Below, piece after piece: positions 49,550-59,109 of a stretch of 64,000 bases of DNA. A program made the translations under genes and the position numbers. The notes below the pieces were generated by a model. The model was not told where the DNA came from, searched no databases, and saw only the letters and a list, made by a program, of their open reading frames with translations. Each line of letters begins with the position of its first letter. The first letter of the stretch is position 1. Origin of the DNA: Bacillota bacterium (GTDB lineage Bacteria; Bacillota; Clostridia; Acetivibrionales; DTU013); the NCBI GenBank assembly GCA_023439545.1, contig JAEXNT010000081.1, positions 1 through 64,000 of the forward strand, read 5' to 3'.

Positions 49550-50629
49550 TCAGTTTACTCTGCCATCCACGATATCGATACTCAGCAGTCCCGATCTCAT
49601 TGCAATCTTGCGAAGCTTTCTATTGTACATGGCGGGAGACTTGAGGTTCTTCAATACTATATTACGAATCAAGGGGCCGAGGTTTTTCTCATAACGCTCC
49701 ATGTATCCGTCAATGCCTTGTAACAAAGCACCGGCAAGCGCCAGCGAGCTTTTGAATGCGTAACTCATACCTTCTGCGGAGCTTGGACTTATAAATCCAG
49801 CCGCCTCTCCTGCCAATACGACCCTTTTGCTCCCCATGCAGATCTGGCTGCGTTTTATGGGACGATACAGGTAAGCGCCGTTCTTTTTCAGGCTTTTGCT
49901 AAAATCATAACCGTATCGTATCAGTTTGCTTTTCAACGTTTCGAACTTGTTACAGGCGTCCTTTCCCGGGCTTAAAGCTGAACCGAGAATTATCATATTC
50001 TCCTTGGGTATCGTCCAAGAATAGAAATCCGTTATTTCATCGTCGAATATTGCTCCGTAATAATTTTGGACTCCTCTGGCTTCGAACCATTCCTGTATGG
50101 ATACATACAGCCTGGGAGCTTCATTATCCGGGAACCCCTGCCTTCTGACTTTCGAATATGCGCCGTCGGCGCCTGCGATAAGCCTGGCTTTTTCTTCGTA
50201 TTCCTTTCCGTCACGGCTGAACTTTATAACGACACAGTCCTCTTTTTCCTCGAATCTATTGAAAATACACCCGTCAATTACATTTACCGACGGTGGTATG
50301 ATGGATCCAAGCCATTTATCGAATTCGTTTCTGTTTATATTGATATAGTAACGTTGGTAGAAGCGTTCGAGCGAATTGGTAATATCTATGGTACGTACGG
50401 CAAACATCTGCGGGCTGAGCAAAACCGATTTAGGTATACCAAGGCCGAATCGCGCCATCATCCTTTGCGCATCCGGATCCAGCAATCCCCCGCAGCATTT
50501 CTCACTTGCGAAAGGCATATCGGGGTCGAAAGAGCGTTTTTCCAAAACCAGCACTTTATATCTGTTTCCAACTAACCGCGCCAGAGTTGTTCCTGCCGGC
50601 CCGCCTCCAACAATTGCAATATCGTACAT
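49550..50629 (-). CDS. geranylgeranyl-reductase-like FAD-dependent oxidoreductase
   Basis: 359 residues. The N-terminal FAD-binding loop IVGGGPAGTTLARL, the middle motif LIAGADGAYSKVRRQGFP and the C-terminal VVLAGEAAGFISPSSAEGM follow the geranylgeranyl reductase/halogenase-like flavoprotein layout. CCGG after the first domain is conserved in this subgroup. Such enzymes saturate isoprenoid chains, in menaquinone or membrane lipids, in some organisms; the substrate here is unknown. GGGTG lies 7 bp before the ATG. The small ASCH gene follows. Confidence 0.82.
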   Translation of the reverse strand: MYDIAIVGGGPAGTTLARLVGNRYKVLVLEKRSFDPDMPFASEKCCGGLLDPDAQRMMARFGLGIPKSVLLSPQMFAVRTIDITNSLERFYQRYYININRNEFDKWLGSIIPPSVNVIDGCIFNRFEEKEDCVVIKFSRDGKEYEEKARLIAGADGAYSKVRRQGFPDNEAPRLYVSIQEWFEARGVQNYYGAIFDDEITDFYSWTIPKENMIILGSALSPGKDACNKFETLKSKLIRYGYDFSKSLKKNGAYLYRPIKRSQICMGSKRVVLAGEAAGFISPSSAEGMSYAFKSSLALAGALLQGIDGYMERYEKNLGPLIRNIVLKNLKSPAMYNRKLRKIAMRSGLLSIDIVDGRVN

Positions 50630-50671
50630 TCAACTGCACCCGTCCTTTAATTAATAAAATACCCGCCTCTT

Positions 50672-51310
50672 TCAAAAATATCCTTTCACCTCTTCCAGCG
50701 AACGGATCAGCGGTGCACCGAGGGCGGCAAGGCGCTCTTCCGACTGATGTCCGCAGGACAGCAGGATACAGTCGCAGCCCAGTTCGGAAGCCGTTTCGAA
50801 ATCGTGCCGCGTGTCGCCTATGAGCAGAACTTCTTCTTTATCTATCCCGCTTTTTTCAAGCCATTCCCTGCCGATTCCGAGCTTGCTTGCCGCATGGCAG
50901 TTATCCAAACCCAGCAGATCATCAAAATATTCAAGGATTCCGTAATGCTCGACCTGTCTGGCAAGATCCTCTTTCTGCGAGGCTGAAAGTATGACCTGGC
51001 GGATGCCCCGGGCTCTGATGTGATCCAGCACCTGAATGCAACCCTCTCTTAAAGCGGCGCACTGGCTTTCCTTCCGGTAATCGTCGACAAATTCGACGGA
51101 TATCCGTTCGAAAGATTCGACTGTGAAGTCGAATCCCAGCGCTTCATAATAATCCCTGACAGGGAACCCGAATATTCTCCTGTACCGTTCATTGTCCAAT
51201 GCCGGCAGCCCCCGGCGCCCCAGCACACGGTTCATTACGTTTATGCAGGAGCCCATATCGTCGAGCAATGTACCGTTCCAATCCCATATCACGTATTTAT
51301 AGCCGGACAT
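50672..51310 (-). CDS. HAD-superfamily phosphatase (phosphoglycolate phosphatase-like)
   Basis: 212 residues. Motif I is WDWNGTLLDD (nucleophile Asp and acid Asp/Asn position: DWNGT), motif II ILSASQKED, motif III the lysine in AASKLG, and motif IV LIGDTRHDFE. A C1-type helical cap lies between. It dephosphorylates a small metabolite in the cytoplasm, identity unknown. DWN in place of the common DxD makes the second acidic residue Asn, as in some HAD phosphatases. Its ATG immediately follows the TGA of the HD-domain gene, so the two are co-translated. Confidence 0.85.
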   Translation of the reverse strand: MSGYKYVIWDWNGTLLDDMGSCINVMNRVLGRRGLPALDNERYRRIFGFPVRDYYEALGFDFTVESFERISVEFVDDYRKESQCAALREGCIQVLDHIRARGIRQVILSASQKEDLARQVEHYGILEYFDDLLGLDNCHAASKLGIGREWLEKSGIDKEEVLLIGDTRHDFETASELGCDCILLSCGHQSEERLAALGAPLIRSLEEVKGYF

Positions 51311-51916
51311 TCATTCACCCAGCCCCTCTTCGTAAAAGCAGTGTTTTGCGGCAGAGTCCTCTATCCTCTTCCGGACGAATTCCGCAATTGTTTCAGGCGC
51401 GTCTTCAAGTACAAGCTTATTACGTTTCAGCACCATTTCTTTTGTTACCTTGTGCTGCTTCCACATCTTCCCCCCTGATTCCGAATTCATCAGCAGAGGC
51501 TGTATCCTGTCCACAGCAGCGGCGAATATGGCCTCGCCTGTATCCATTCTTTCAAATTCGTCCCACAAATCCCTGTATTCCGATGCCTGATCCCGGGGCA
51601 GCAGCGCGAACAACCTGTCCGCGGCCGCCTGTTCCCTTTCATCCTTGTCCAGATAACCCTGTTCATCGTACGCAAACGTGTCGCCGGCGTATATCTCGAC
51701 GAGGTCATGTATCAGCACCATCTTGACGGTCTTCAGCATGTCTGCGCCTTTGAAATATTCCGAAAGTATGACGACCATCATCGCCAGGTGCCAGGAGTGT
51801 TCGGAATCATTTTCACGCCGGGAGCCGTCGGCAAGGAAATTCTGCCGCAGGATGGATTTTACTTTATCTATCTCAATGATGAACTGCATTTGTTTGTTCA
51901 ATCTTTCCAGTTCCAT
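51311..51916 (-). CDS. HD-domain phosphohydrolase (YfbR/HD_3-like)
   Basis: 201 residues. RENDSEHSWHLAMM and VLIHDLVEIYAGDTFAYD carry the metal-binding H...HD...D set; MNSESGGKMWKQHKV is the later conserved segment. Family members are 5'-deoxynucleotidases or related nucleotide hydrolases. It is paired with a HAD phosphatase whose start codon touches its stop, which suggests joint nucleotide or sugar-phosphate clean-up (inference). Weak ribosome-binding site AAGAAAGAAG. Confidence 0.85.
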   Translation of the reverse strand: MELERLNKQMQFIIEIDKVKSILRQNFLADGSRRENDSEHSWHLAMMVVILSEYFKGADMLKTVKMVLIHDLVEIYAGDTFAYDEQGYLDKDEREQAAADRLFALLPRDQASEYRDLWDEFERMDTGEAIFAAAVDRIQPLLMNSESGGKMWKQHKVTKEMVLKRNKLVLEDAPETIAEFVRKRIEDSAAKHCFYEEGLGE

Positions 51917-51976
51917 ATGTATTCTTCTTTCTTCAATTTTAACTTACAAGTTAGTTGCTGCAAGTATGCCGCTCCA

Positions 51977-52594
51977 TTACTTCCCGCCGCGGTCAGTTTT
52001 TTTAGCCGGCTTTCCGCGAGCCCTGTCGATTCCCTTACTTCCTCCATAGCTTGCGCTTCTCCTCTCGGCCTCGAAAACAAAGTACCCTCCGGTCTCATGC
52101 ACTTTCACACCGCCGAAGACCGTCGCCAGTTTATTCCTATACCAGTCCTTGCGTTTCGTTACCATCAGCAGTCTGCCGCCTATTTTCAGGCGGTTGAAGC
52201 TTTTTTCTATAAATCGTTTCGCAACCGAGAAATCGGTATGATACGGAGGGTTCGACAATATCAGGTCGAATCCGGCCTCATCCAGTGCTTCCAGTCCGTC
52301 GCTCCGAAGCACGTGAACGCCGCTGACGCCATTAAGCTCCGCATTCCGGGCGGAGCATGCGACTGCTTCTTCATCTAAGTCTAACATATATACATTGGAC
52401 GGGTCGGTAAATTTGGCCGCAAGAATTCCGACCACACCATAGCCGCATCCGAGGTCGAGCAGCTTCTGCCCTTCGGAAAACTCGATACATGACAGCATTG
52501 CCAACGTTCCGGCATCGATCTGCCTCGGCGAAAAAAGCTCAGGCGACGTTTGAAATTCCAGCTCTATATTTTTAATACTTGCCTTGATCGACAT
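51977..52594 (-). CDS. RsmC-like class I SAM-dependent methyltransferase
   Basis: 205 residues. KLLDLGCGYGVVGILAAK is the SAM-binding motif and LILSNPPYHTDF the NPPY motif, usual for methylation of amino groups on nucleic-acid bases, as in RsmC (16S rRNA m2G1207). The MTS-type small domain size matches Gram-positive RsmC-like proteins. A basic tail of about 25 residues (GGSKGIDRARGKPAKKTDRG) extends beyond the core and may bind RNA. GAGGAAGG precedes the ATG. Substrate inferred from the family. Confidence 0.85.
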   Translation of the reverse strand: MSIKASIKNIELEFQTSPELFSPRQIDAGTLAMLSCIEFSEGQKLLDLGCGYGVVGILAAKFTDPSNVYMLDLDEEAVACSARNAELNGVSGVHVLRSDGLEALDEAGFDLILSNPPYHTDFSVAKRFIEKSFNRLKIGGRLLMVTKRKDWYRNKLATVFGGVKVHETGGYFVFEAERRSASYGGSKGIDRARGKPAKKTDRGGK

Positions 52595-52814
52595 AATATC
52601 CTTCCTCTACCACGGCATGATTTCACCATTATGCCGGATAATATCTGATCCTGCGGGATGCTTCCTATATTGAGGGCAATATCGATAATGCCGTCGGCGC
52701 TCTCCCCGGGAGTTATCGAATATTTGCTCTCAAACGATTCATGATATTCCTTTCCACCTTAAAAGCCTTCTTTCCATATTTTCTACCTCTCCAGTATAAC
52801 ACTCAACCCGCCTG

Positions 52815-54746
52815 TTAGAAATATATGTCGGAAAACTCAACTGCAACCGCCTGTATCAGGCGGCTGTCCCTTCGCATTACCTGTTCGTCCTGCCCGCTGC
52901 CTGCCGTTATTCTTTCCAACGGAGTCGCTTCGATAAAGGGAAGTATGACTGTAAACGTGCTGCCTTTTCCTTCCTTGCTCCGTAACGTAATGTCACCATT
53001 CATCGCATTTACAAAAAGTTTTACAAGGTACAAGCCTATCCCTGTCCCTTCGGCCTGACGGGACAAGCTTGTGTCTGCCTGTCCGAAGCGCTCGAAAATC
53101 TTGTCCTGCTTGCTTTTCGGAATACCGATGCCCTGATCCGTGACAGCAATACAGACCATATTCCTGTTTTTATATCTCTTCCTGCAGAGAACAATATCGA
53201 TAGACTTACCTTCGGGCGTAAATTTGAGAGCGTTGGACACCAGGTTAAGAATAATGCGTTCAATTTTCTCCTCATCTATGAGTATTTCATTCGCTCCAAA
53301 CCGCGCCGTGAAGTTGAGCTTTACTTTTTTGTGCTGGGCATAAGGCTGTATGGAATCGACAATTGACCGTATCAGGTATTCGATATTGAAAACGCCCTCT
53401 TTAAGCCTGATTTCACCAGCATTTATGCGAGTCACGTCGAGAAGATTGTTAACCAGGCGAAGCTGCCGGTTTGTATTCTGCTTTATGCTGTTCAGGAACT
53501 TGTCGGCCTTTTCCGGCATATTCTTTCCACACAACATGTCCATCGCCTGTATTGCGGCTTTGATAACAGTCAGCGGGGTTTTGAATTCATGAGTGATAAG
53601 ATAAAGAAATTCATCCTTCATTTTGATTACATTTTCAAGGGCTTCGTTCTTTTCCTTCTCCGATCTGATTATCTCCTCCTGCTGTTTCTTTTGGTCGGTT
53701 ATGTCAATGTTTATCCCTATCATTTTTACAGGGTTGCCTTTATCATCGTATATAAACTTGCCTGTACCCTTCAACCACACAATGCCTTTAACGGGATGGA
53801 TTATGCGAAACTCATCGCGCCAGAATTCACACGGGCTTTTTACGGCTTCGTTCCATGAGTGTTCAAAGCCTGCCCTGTCTTCGGGAGCTATTCTGCTTAT
53901 CCCTTTTGAAAGCGGCACGAGTTCGTTCGGATCGAGTCCGTAGAGCTCATAGACCTCCGGGGACCATACCTGATTTCCTGTGGCAAGATCAGTTTCCCAT
54001 ATCCCCGCTCCGACGGACTCCAAAGCAACGGTAAGCCTGTTGTTTGCCTGGAGGAGTTCCTCTTCCGTCCTTTTTAAAACCTTTTCAGTTAAATCAGTCA
54101 GCATGGAAACGACATATGCGACCTTACCATCGAGAATAACCGGAGTTATCGTATTTTCCCAGTACCTGCCCTTCATACCGCCTATGTTGCCTTTGAATTC
54201 CTGCAGATAAACCGATTCTCCCGTTTGTACAATACAGTTCCATCGCATCTCCGATTCACTGCCTGCAAAATCCGGATAGATATCATTGATCCTCTTACCA
54301 ATGCAATCGGGCGGCATTCTCAGCATTTTCACATATTCAGCGTTAGCTTTGAGAAGTGTGAAAGAATTGGAATCATAAATAGCTATGCCATAATGGTCGG
54401 AGTTGTACAATTGCGACAAATAGGGCAACCGGGACAATATTTCCGAATGGCTTTTCTGGACAAACGCAAAGAGCCTGACATTCGTTTCAGTGTCCTGACA
54501 GACACTTATTCCCACCTCATAAGGCTCATGGGATTTTGTGAAAACATATGTGGTTATTTTTTCTTCAGCGACATTTAGATCCGCATTTATATGCAGATAT
54601 TGCTTGAGAACCAACTCCACCGGCTTTTTAAGCAGCTCTTCAGGTTCATATTGCGTAAGAGCGCAAAACAGCCGGCTTGCCTCGACGACTTTACCGTTTC
54701 TCACGGCAAGATACGGCAAATTCCGAAACTGATCAATGGAATCCAC
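52815..54746 (-). CDS. soluble PAS-domain sensor histidine kinase
   Basis: 643 residues with no membrane segment. Up to three PAS domains (about 5-105, 115-225 and 240-355; the last has WSPEVYELYGLDPNEL and a PAC segment ending IGINIDITDQKKQ) precede the HisKA domain with HEFKTPL (phosphorylated His) and the HATPase domain (NLVSNALKFTPEGK, VTDQGIGIPKSKQ, GTGIGLYLVK). It senses an intracellular signal and would phosphorylate a response regulator; none is adjacent, so it is an orphan kinase. Start is GTG with GGGGG 10 bp upstream. Confidence 0.9.
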   Translation of the reverse strand: MDSIDQFRNLPYLAVRNGKVVEASRLFCALTQYEPEELLKKPVELVLKQYLHINADLNVAEEKITTYVFTKSHEPYEVGISVCQDTETNVRLFAFVQKSHSEILSRLPYLSQLYNSDHYGIAIYDSNSFTLLKANAEYVKMLRMPPDCIGKRINDIYPDFAGSESEMRWNCIVQTGESVYLQEFKGNIGGMKGRYWENTITPVILDGKVAYVVSMLTDLTEKVLKRTEEELLQANNRLTVALESVGAGIWETDLATGNQVWSPEVYELYGLDPNELVPLSKGISRIAPEDRAGFEHSWNEAVKSPCEFWRDEFRIIHPVKGIVWLKGTGKFIYDDKGNPVKMIGINIDITDQKKQQEEIIRSEKEKNEALENVIKMKDEFLYLITHEFKTPLTVIKAAIQAMDMLCGKNMPEKADKFLNSIKQNTNRQLRLVNNLLDVTRINAGEIRLKEGVFNIEYLIRSIVDSIQPYAQHKKVKLNFTARFGANEILIDEEKIERIILNLVSNALKFTPEGKSIDIVLCRKRYKNRNMVCIAVTDQGIGIPKSKQDKIFERFGQADTSLSRQAEGTGIGLYLVKLFVNAMNGDITLRSKEGKGSTFTVILPFIEATPLERITAGSGQDEQVMRRDSRLIQAVAVEFSDIYF

Positions 54747-54823
54747 TGGTTTACTGCCCCCTGATTGTTATGTAAAAACCAAATAAATATTAATACTAAA
54801 AAGTAGGATTTACAAGTGAATTA

Positions 54824-55864
54824 TCAGATACAGGCATTTTTGTTTTTGACCAGTCTGACTCCATAATCGATCGAGCTTACAAGGCTTGCTTCCGACGCTT
54901 CGTTGCGGCCTGCCTTGTCAAAGGCGGTGCCATGGTCGACTGAAGTCCTTATGATCGGAAGTCCGAGCGTTATATTAACTCCATTGGTGTCCCACCTGCC
55001 GGTTTCTTCATTCCATCTGAAGCCCGAAAGCTTGAGGGGGATATGACCCTGGTCGTGGTACATCGCGACCACTATATCGTACCAGCCGCCCTTTGCCTTG
55101 GAGAAAATGCTGTCGGGCGGTATGGGGCCTTCTGCGTTTATACCGGCTGTAACCGCTTCCCTGACTGCAGGCGCGATCTCATCGATTTCCTCCCTGCCGA
55201 AAAGCCCGTTTTCACCGGCATGTGGGTTGAGTCCCGCGACTCCGATCCTGGGTTCGCCGATACCTATCCTTCTGCAGGCGTCATGAGCAAGCTTTATCAC
55301 CTTGAGGACCCTGTCCTTTTTTACCCTGTCGCAGGCTTCCCTCAACGAAACGTGAGTGGATACATGCACGACCCGCAGGTCATTATCCGCTAGCATCATG
55401 GTGTAATCGCGCGTGTTGGTGAAATGCGCGTATATCTCAGTATGCCCTGAATAATGATGCCCTGCAAGATTTATGGCTTCCTTGTTGAGCGGGCCTGTGA
55501 CCGTTGCGTCAATCCTGCCGTCCATCGCCAGGTCTATCACCTTTTTGACCGCTTCAAAAGCGGCATTGCCGGACATTGCTGAAACCTTTCCATACTCAAA
55601 CTTCTTCATATCCACGTTTTTCAGGTCATACACATCGATACAGCCGTATTTGAAACCAGCTCCGCCGATTTTTTCCACCGCATTTACAGTGAATGGCAGA
55701 CCGGTTATCCTGACGGCGTCTTTTATCACGCCGGCATCGCCTATAATAATTGGCCGGCATATTTCATAAACCTCTTTGTGTCCCAGTGACTTTACGGCGA
55801 TCTCCGGTCCGACGCCGGCCGGATCACCCATCGTGATACCCAAAACTGGTCTCTCTTCAGACAT
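54824..55864 (-). CDS. PdxA2-type 4-phospho-threonate/erythronate dehydrogenase (PdxA family)
   Basis: 346 residues. ITMGDPAGVGPEI opens the protein; the metal-binding histidines are in HYSGHTEIYA, and VAMYHDQGHIPLK and NVTLGLPI... the later conserved blocks (with IRTSVDHGTAFD). PdxA oxidises 4-phospho-hydroxy-threonine for vitamin B6; the PdxA2 branch instead acts on 4-phospho-D-threonate or -erythronate, yielding dihydroxyacetone phosphate. No pyridoxine gene is near, but a DUF1537 kinase gene lies 94 bp upstream, as in sugar-acid catabolism, so PdxA2 is more likely. AGGAGG lies 5 bp before the ATG. Confidence 0.88.
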   Translation of the reverse strand: MSEERPVLGITMGDPAGVGPEIAVKSLGHKEVYEICRPIIIGDAGVIKDAVRITGLPFTVNAVEKIGGAGFKYGCIDVYDLKNVDMKKFEYGKVSAMSGNAAFEAVKKVIDLAMDGRIDATVTGPLNKEAINLAGHHYSGHTEIYAHFTNTRDYTMMLADNDLRVVHVSTHVSLREACDRVKKDRVLKVIKLAHDACRRIGIGEPRIGVAGLNPHAGENGLFGREEIDEIAPAVREAVTAGINAEGPIPPDSIFSKAKGGWYDIVVAMYHDQGHIPLKLSGFRWNEETGRWDTNGVNITLGLPIIRTSVDHGTAFDKAGRNEASEASLVSSIDYGVRLVKNKNACI

Positions 55865-55958
55865 TTTATCCTCCTGTAGATACTCAGTACATTAATATTT
55901 ACAAAGCTTCCCGATTTCCTGCGTAATTACACGTGCATAGTCTCCTGTACCTGCTTAA

Positions 55959-57353
55959 TTACCTGTTTTTCATACAGTCTCTTACTTTGACCAATACATC
56001 CTCATTACCGAAGCCGCCGGACTTGGTAATCAATATAATACCGTCTCCGTATCCGAAGGCTTCGGACAATACGACTCCCGTCTCTATGTCATACCGCGGC
56101 ATAACGCTGCCAAAACCCATCGAATAAGCTATGGCAACGGCGGTATCACCTCCGACGACCGACAGAATCCCGGGGTTGGAGATATCTGCGATTTTTCTCA
56201 CCAGCGCAGCAATGCCGTGAGATATGATGAACGGAATTTCCTTTTCGTCGATTTTCTTCTCGCAGGCAAACCTGCCAAAGCTTTCACGGTCTGCCTGACT
56301 CGCGGCTGCTGAGATTATGACGTCTTTTCCGTCATTTATCAAACGGGCTGTTCTTTTGACAAAATCTCTGCCAGCCTCAGAATCGAAATAACCCGGCGTG
56401 AGCAGTTGATCCGGGTCCGGCGTGATACGGCAAAAGCCGATCTTCTCCGCAAACCGTACCTGACGCAGGGATATCTCATTGATGCTGCCGCAGACAGTAA
56501 GCATCTTCCCTGCTGATTTACCGGCTGATTTACCGGCTGATTTACCGTCCGATAGCGATGTGCTTTCCCGGCAACCACAGAGTTCCAACACCTCAGGCAG
56601 CATGCCTGCAAAGCCGGCGCACCCGGCAGTGAGCTCCAGTTTACCCTCTGACTTTAATAATCCGGCTATGTTTTTTAAATCGATATTGTTTTCAGCGTCG
56701 AAAACGTAGATCCTTCCGGCGGGTCTACCGCCTCCGCCCGATTCACCCGGGTTATCCGGGTCATTCAGACCATACGTGACATCTTTATCTCCCGCAGCAA
56801 TCGGTCTGTCAGACCCGTAACCGTTTATCAGGTGAGGCTTCTCATTTCTCCCGACGACAATAATTTCTGCGTCAGCCTGCATTTTTATCATATTTGCTAT
56901 ATCGCAGCCGCTGACCGGGTCTATAGGGTCCCTGGCAAATGAAGTCTCGTTAAGCGGTATTCCGTTCAGATACTGGCAACCCTCCCTGGTCGTCCTTCCC
57001 ATGTCGGGATAGGCAGGCACGAACATAAGGTCATGGGAGCCGACAGCCTCCATTATCGCCAAAAGCTCGCTTCCGATGTTGCCGCGCAAAACGGAATCCG
57101 TTTTCTTGTAAAAATGCGTCACACCGGAAGCCTTTGCCTTCGATACGGCTTCTCTCACCCTCCCGGCCGCTTCTTTCGGGGAAATATGCCGGCTCTCCGT
57201 ATCAATAACAACGACCTGGACTTCTCCGCTTATTCCGGAAAAGTCCAGGTCATTGTAAAACATCACTGCCGTTCCCGTTGAATTCCTTGAAAACTGCACA
57301 GCCGTATCGAGAGCGCCTGTGAAGTCATCCGCAGTTATCACCAGTTCTATCAT
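55959..57353 (-). CDS. four-carbon acid sugar kinase (DUF1537; DtnK/DenK/OtnK type)
   Basis: 464 residues. The N-terminal substrate domain has VITADDFTGALDTAVQF, YKKTDSVLRGNIG and FVPAYPDMGRTT. The C-terminal nucleotide-binding domain has LSVVGGDTAVAIAYSMG and ITKSGGFGNEDVL. These kinases phosphorylate D-threonate, D-erythronate or related four-carbon acids, and pair with PdxA2. A 12-bp repeat encodes a KSAG x3 linker between the domains. Its ATG overlaps the stop of the aldose epimerase gene (4 bp), so translation is coupled. Exact substrate unknown. Confidence 0.88.
   Translation of the reverse strand: MIELVITADDFTGALDTAVQFSRNSTGTAVMFYNDLDFSGISGEVQVVVIDTESRHISPKEAAGRVREAVSKAKASGVTHFYKKTDSVLRGNIGSELLAIMEAVGSHDLMFVPAYPDMGRTTREGCQYLNGIPLNETSFARDPIDPVSGCDIANMIKMQADAEIIVVGRNEKPHLINGYGSDRPIAAGDKDVTYGLNDPDNPGESGGGGRPAGRIYVFDAENNIDLKNIAGLLKSEGKLELTAGCAGFAGMLPEVLELCGCRESTSLSDGKSAGKSAGKSAGKMLTVCGSINEISLRQVRFAEKIGFCRITPDPDQLLTPGYFDSEAGRDFVKRTARLINDGKDVIISAAASQADRESFGRFACEKKIDEKEIPFIISHGIAALVRKIADISNPGILSVVGGDTAVAIAYSMGFGSVMPRYDIETGVVLSEAFGYGDGIILITKSGGFGNEDVLVKVRDCMKNR
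56512..56547 (-). repeat. 12-bp tandem repeat, three exact copies, in the DUF1537 kinase gene
   Basis: Units 56512-56523, 56524-56535 and 56536-56547 are identical (GCTGATTTACCG on the plus strand) and encode KSAG three times at the domain boundary. In-frame, so changes in copy number would only alter linker length. Confidence 0.9.
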
Positions 57354-58399
57354 AGAAATTTGTATATGGTAGTATATCTGTATTCATCTCCGGCCTTCAA
57401 TACAGGCGAGGGGAAGTGCTTATGCTTCATTGCATTGGGGAAATACTGCGTCTCCAGGCACAGTCCGCTTCTCTTGCTATATACGGCGCCGCCCTTGCCT
57501 TTCTGGCCCGCGAGGAAGTTACCGGAATAAAACTGAATTCCGGGTTTGTCGGTATAAACCTCCATACGGCGTCCCGATTCGGGATCAAAAAGCTCGGCTG
57601 CAAATTCCGGCTTATTGCCGCTTACCTTCAGTACCCAGTTATGATCGTACCCCCCGCCGCAGACTATCTGTTCGTCGGGGCTGTCTATGCCCTTGCTTAT
57701 CGTCGTCAAGGCCGTGAAGTCCATTGGCGTTCCTGTTACATCCTTAATCTCGCCCGTAGGTATTCCTTCGTTGTCGATGATCGTGAATTTGTCGGCGTTT
57801 ATCCTGAGCTGGTGATTCAATATGCTTCCGCGCTCGTGACCCGACAGGTCGAAGTATGTATGGTTGGTTAGATTTATGACAGTATCCTTGTCCGACACCG
57901 CATAATACTCAATCTTCAGTTCGTTTGCTTCCGTCAGGGTATACGCCACCTTGACATCAAGATTTCCCGGGTAGTTTTCCTCTCCGTCGGGGCTCCTGTA
58001 TTTCAGCTGAAGTGCCTGTCCGTCAGGGCCGCTTATTATCTCCGACTGCCACACGACCTTGTCGAAGCCTTTGATTCCGCCGTGCAAGTGGTTTCCGTTA
58101 TCATTTTTCGCCAGATGATAAACATTTCCGCCAAGTTCGAACTCGGCGTCTTCTATCCTGTTTGCGTGCCTGCCGATAAGCGCTCCGAGGAAAACATCCC
58201 CTTCAAGGTACTGCTCCAGCGTGTCATAGCCCAATACTACGTCAGCAGTTTTTCCGTCTTTGCCGGGAACCTGCAGCGACACTACGGCACCCCCGTAGTC
58301 GATGATTCCGGCCTTAATACCGGATGAATTTGTCAAGGTGTAGATATGAACCTGCTTACCGTCCTCCATGCTGCCATAATAATTCTTTTCGATACTCAT
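57350..58399 (-). CDS. galM: aldose 1-epimerase
   Basis: 349 residues from the ATG at 58399 (GGAGAG 6 bp upstream). GALIGRHANRIEDA, NLTNHTYFDLSGH with the catalytic His, DHNWVL and LCLETQYFPNA with the catalytic Glu are the GalM motifs. It interconverts alpha and beta anomers of aldoses. The stop overlaps the start of the DUF1537 kinase gene, so it is the first gene of a module with the kinase and PdxA2; this suggests sugar or sugar-acid intake rather than the Leloir pathway, whose other genes are absent. Confidence 0.9.
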   Translation of the reverse strand: MSIEKNYYGSMEDGKQVHIYTLTNSSGIKAGIIDYGGAVVSLQVPGKDGKTADVVLGYDTLEQYLEGDVFLGALIGRHANRIEDAEFELGGNVYHLAKNDNGNHLHGGIKGFDKVVWQSEIISGPDGQALQLKYRSPDGEENYPGNLDVKVAYTLTEANELKIEYYAVSDKDTVINLTNHTYFDLSGHERGSILNHQLRINADKFTIIDNEGIPTGEIKDVTGTPMDFTALTTISKGIDSPDEQIVCGGGYDHNWVLKVSGNKPEFAAELFDPESGRRMEVYTDKPGIQFYSGNFLAGQKGKGGAVYSKRSGLCLETQYFPNAMKHKHFPSPVLKAGDEYRYTTIYKFL

Positions 58400-58472
58400 A
58401 AACATCTCTCCGTTCGGGCAAGATTTTCCTCACCATTATAGCACATTTTGCCGGAAACGAGGAGCTTTTATA

Positions 58473-59036
58473 CTATTTCTCCGACACTTTTACAACATAG
58501 CCGGGCCACTCGACCGACAGAATCGCATACAAGAATTCATCCCACCAGACGGGTTCCCCGGACGGAGTCTTCTTTATCGAGGCGCAACACAGCGAGCGCC
58601 CTTCCTGCCTCATGCCAAGGCGTTCGAGCAGTTTCCATGAGGCATTGTTTTCAGGACTGCATTTAGCGATGACACGGTGTACGCCCATAACACTGAAGGC
58701 ATATTCGAGCACCGCTCTGCAGGCTTCAGTTGCATAGCCGTTCCCATAATAGTCATTGTTGAATATATAGCCGAGCATCCATGTATTGAAGGCTTCAGGC
58801 TGCTCCCTGCCGAAATAGACGTGTCCTATCATCTTACCTGTGCTCTTTAACTCGCTGGCCCAGAAGCTATTGCCCCTGGAAAGCTCGACAACCGCTTTCC
58901 TCATACCCTCGTCGCTCGTGTCCCATGCGCTTTCAAACCGCATAACCTCTTCGCGCGAAAGGTATTCCTGAAGATCCTTCCAGTCTTCCGCTTTGAAATT
59001 CCTGACAAGTAGCCTGTCGGTCTCGATTATTATCAT
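58473..59036 (-). CDS. RimJ/RimL-type GNAT N-acetyltransferase
   Basis: 187 residues from the ATG at 59036 (GGAGG 8 bp upstream; the longer frame to 59084 has none). ETDRLLVRNFKAEDW opens the typical Acetyltransf_3 domain, and YGNGYATEACRAVLEYAF is the acetyl-CoA pyrophosphate loop. Members acetylate protein N termini or antibiotics; target unknown. Separate unit on the same strand as its neighbours. Confidence 0.87.
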   Translation of the reverse strand: MIIIETDRLLVRNFKAEDWKDLQEYLSREEVMRFESAWDTSDEGMRKAVVELSRGNSFWASELKSTGKMIGHVYFGREQPEAFNTWMLGYIFNNDYYGNGYATEACRAVLEYAFSVMGVHRVIAKCSPENNASWKLLERLGMRQEGRSLCCASIKKTPSGEPVWWDEFLYAILSVEWPGYVVKVSEK

Positions 59037-59109
59037 TTCAGTCGCCTCCGTCTTATAAGTACGGTTGATTGCCCTACGCTGCATCAGTCAGCAAAACTCA
59101 ATACTGTCT

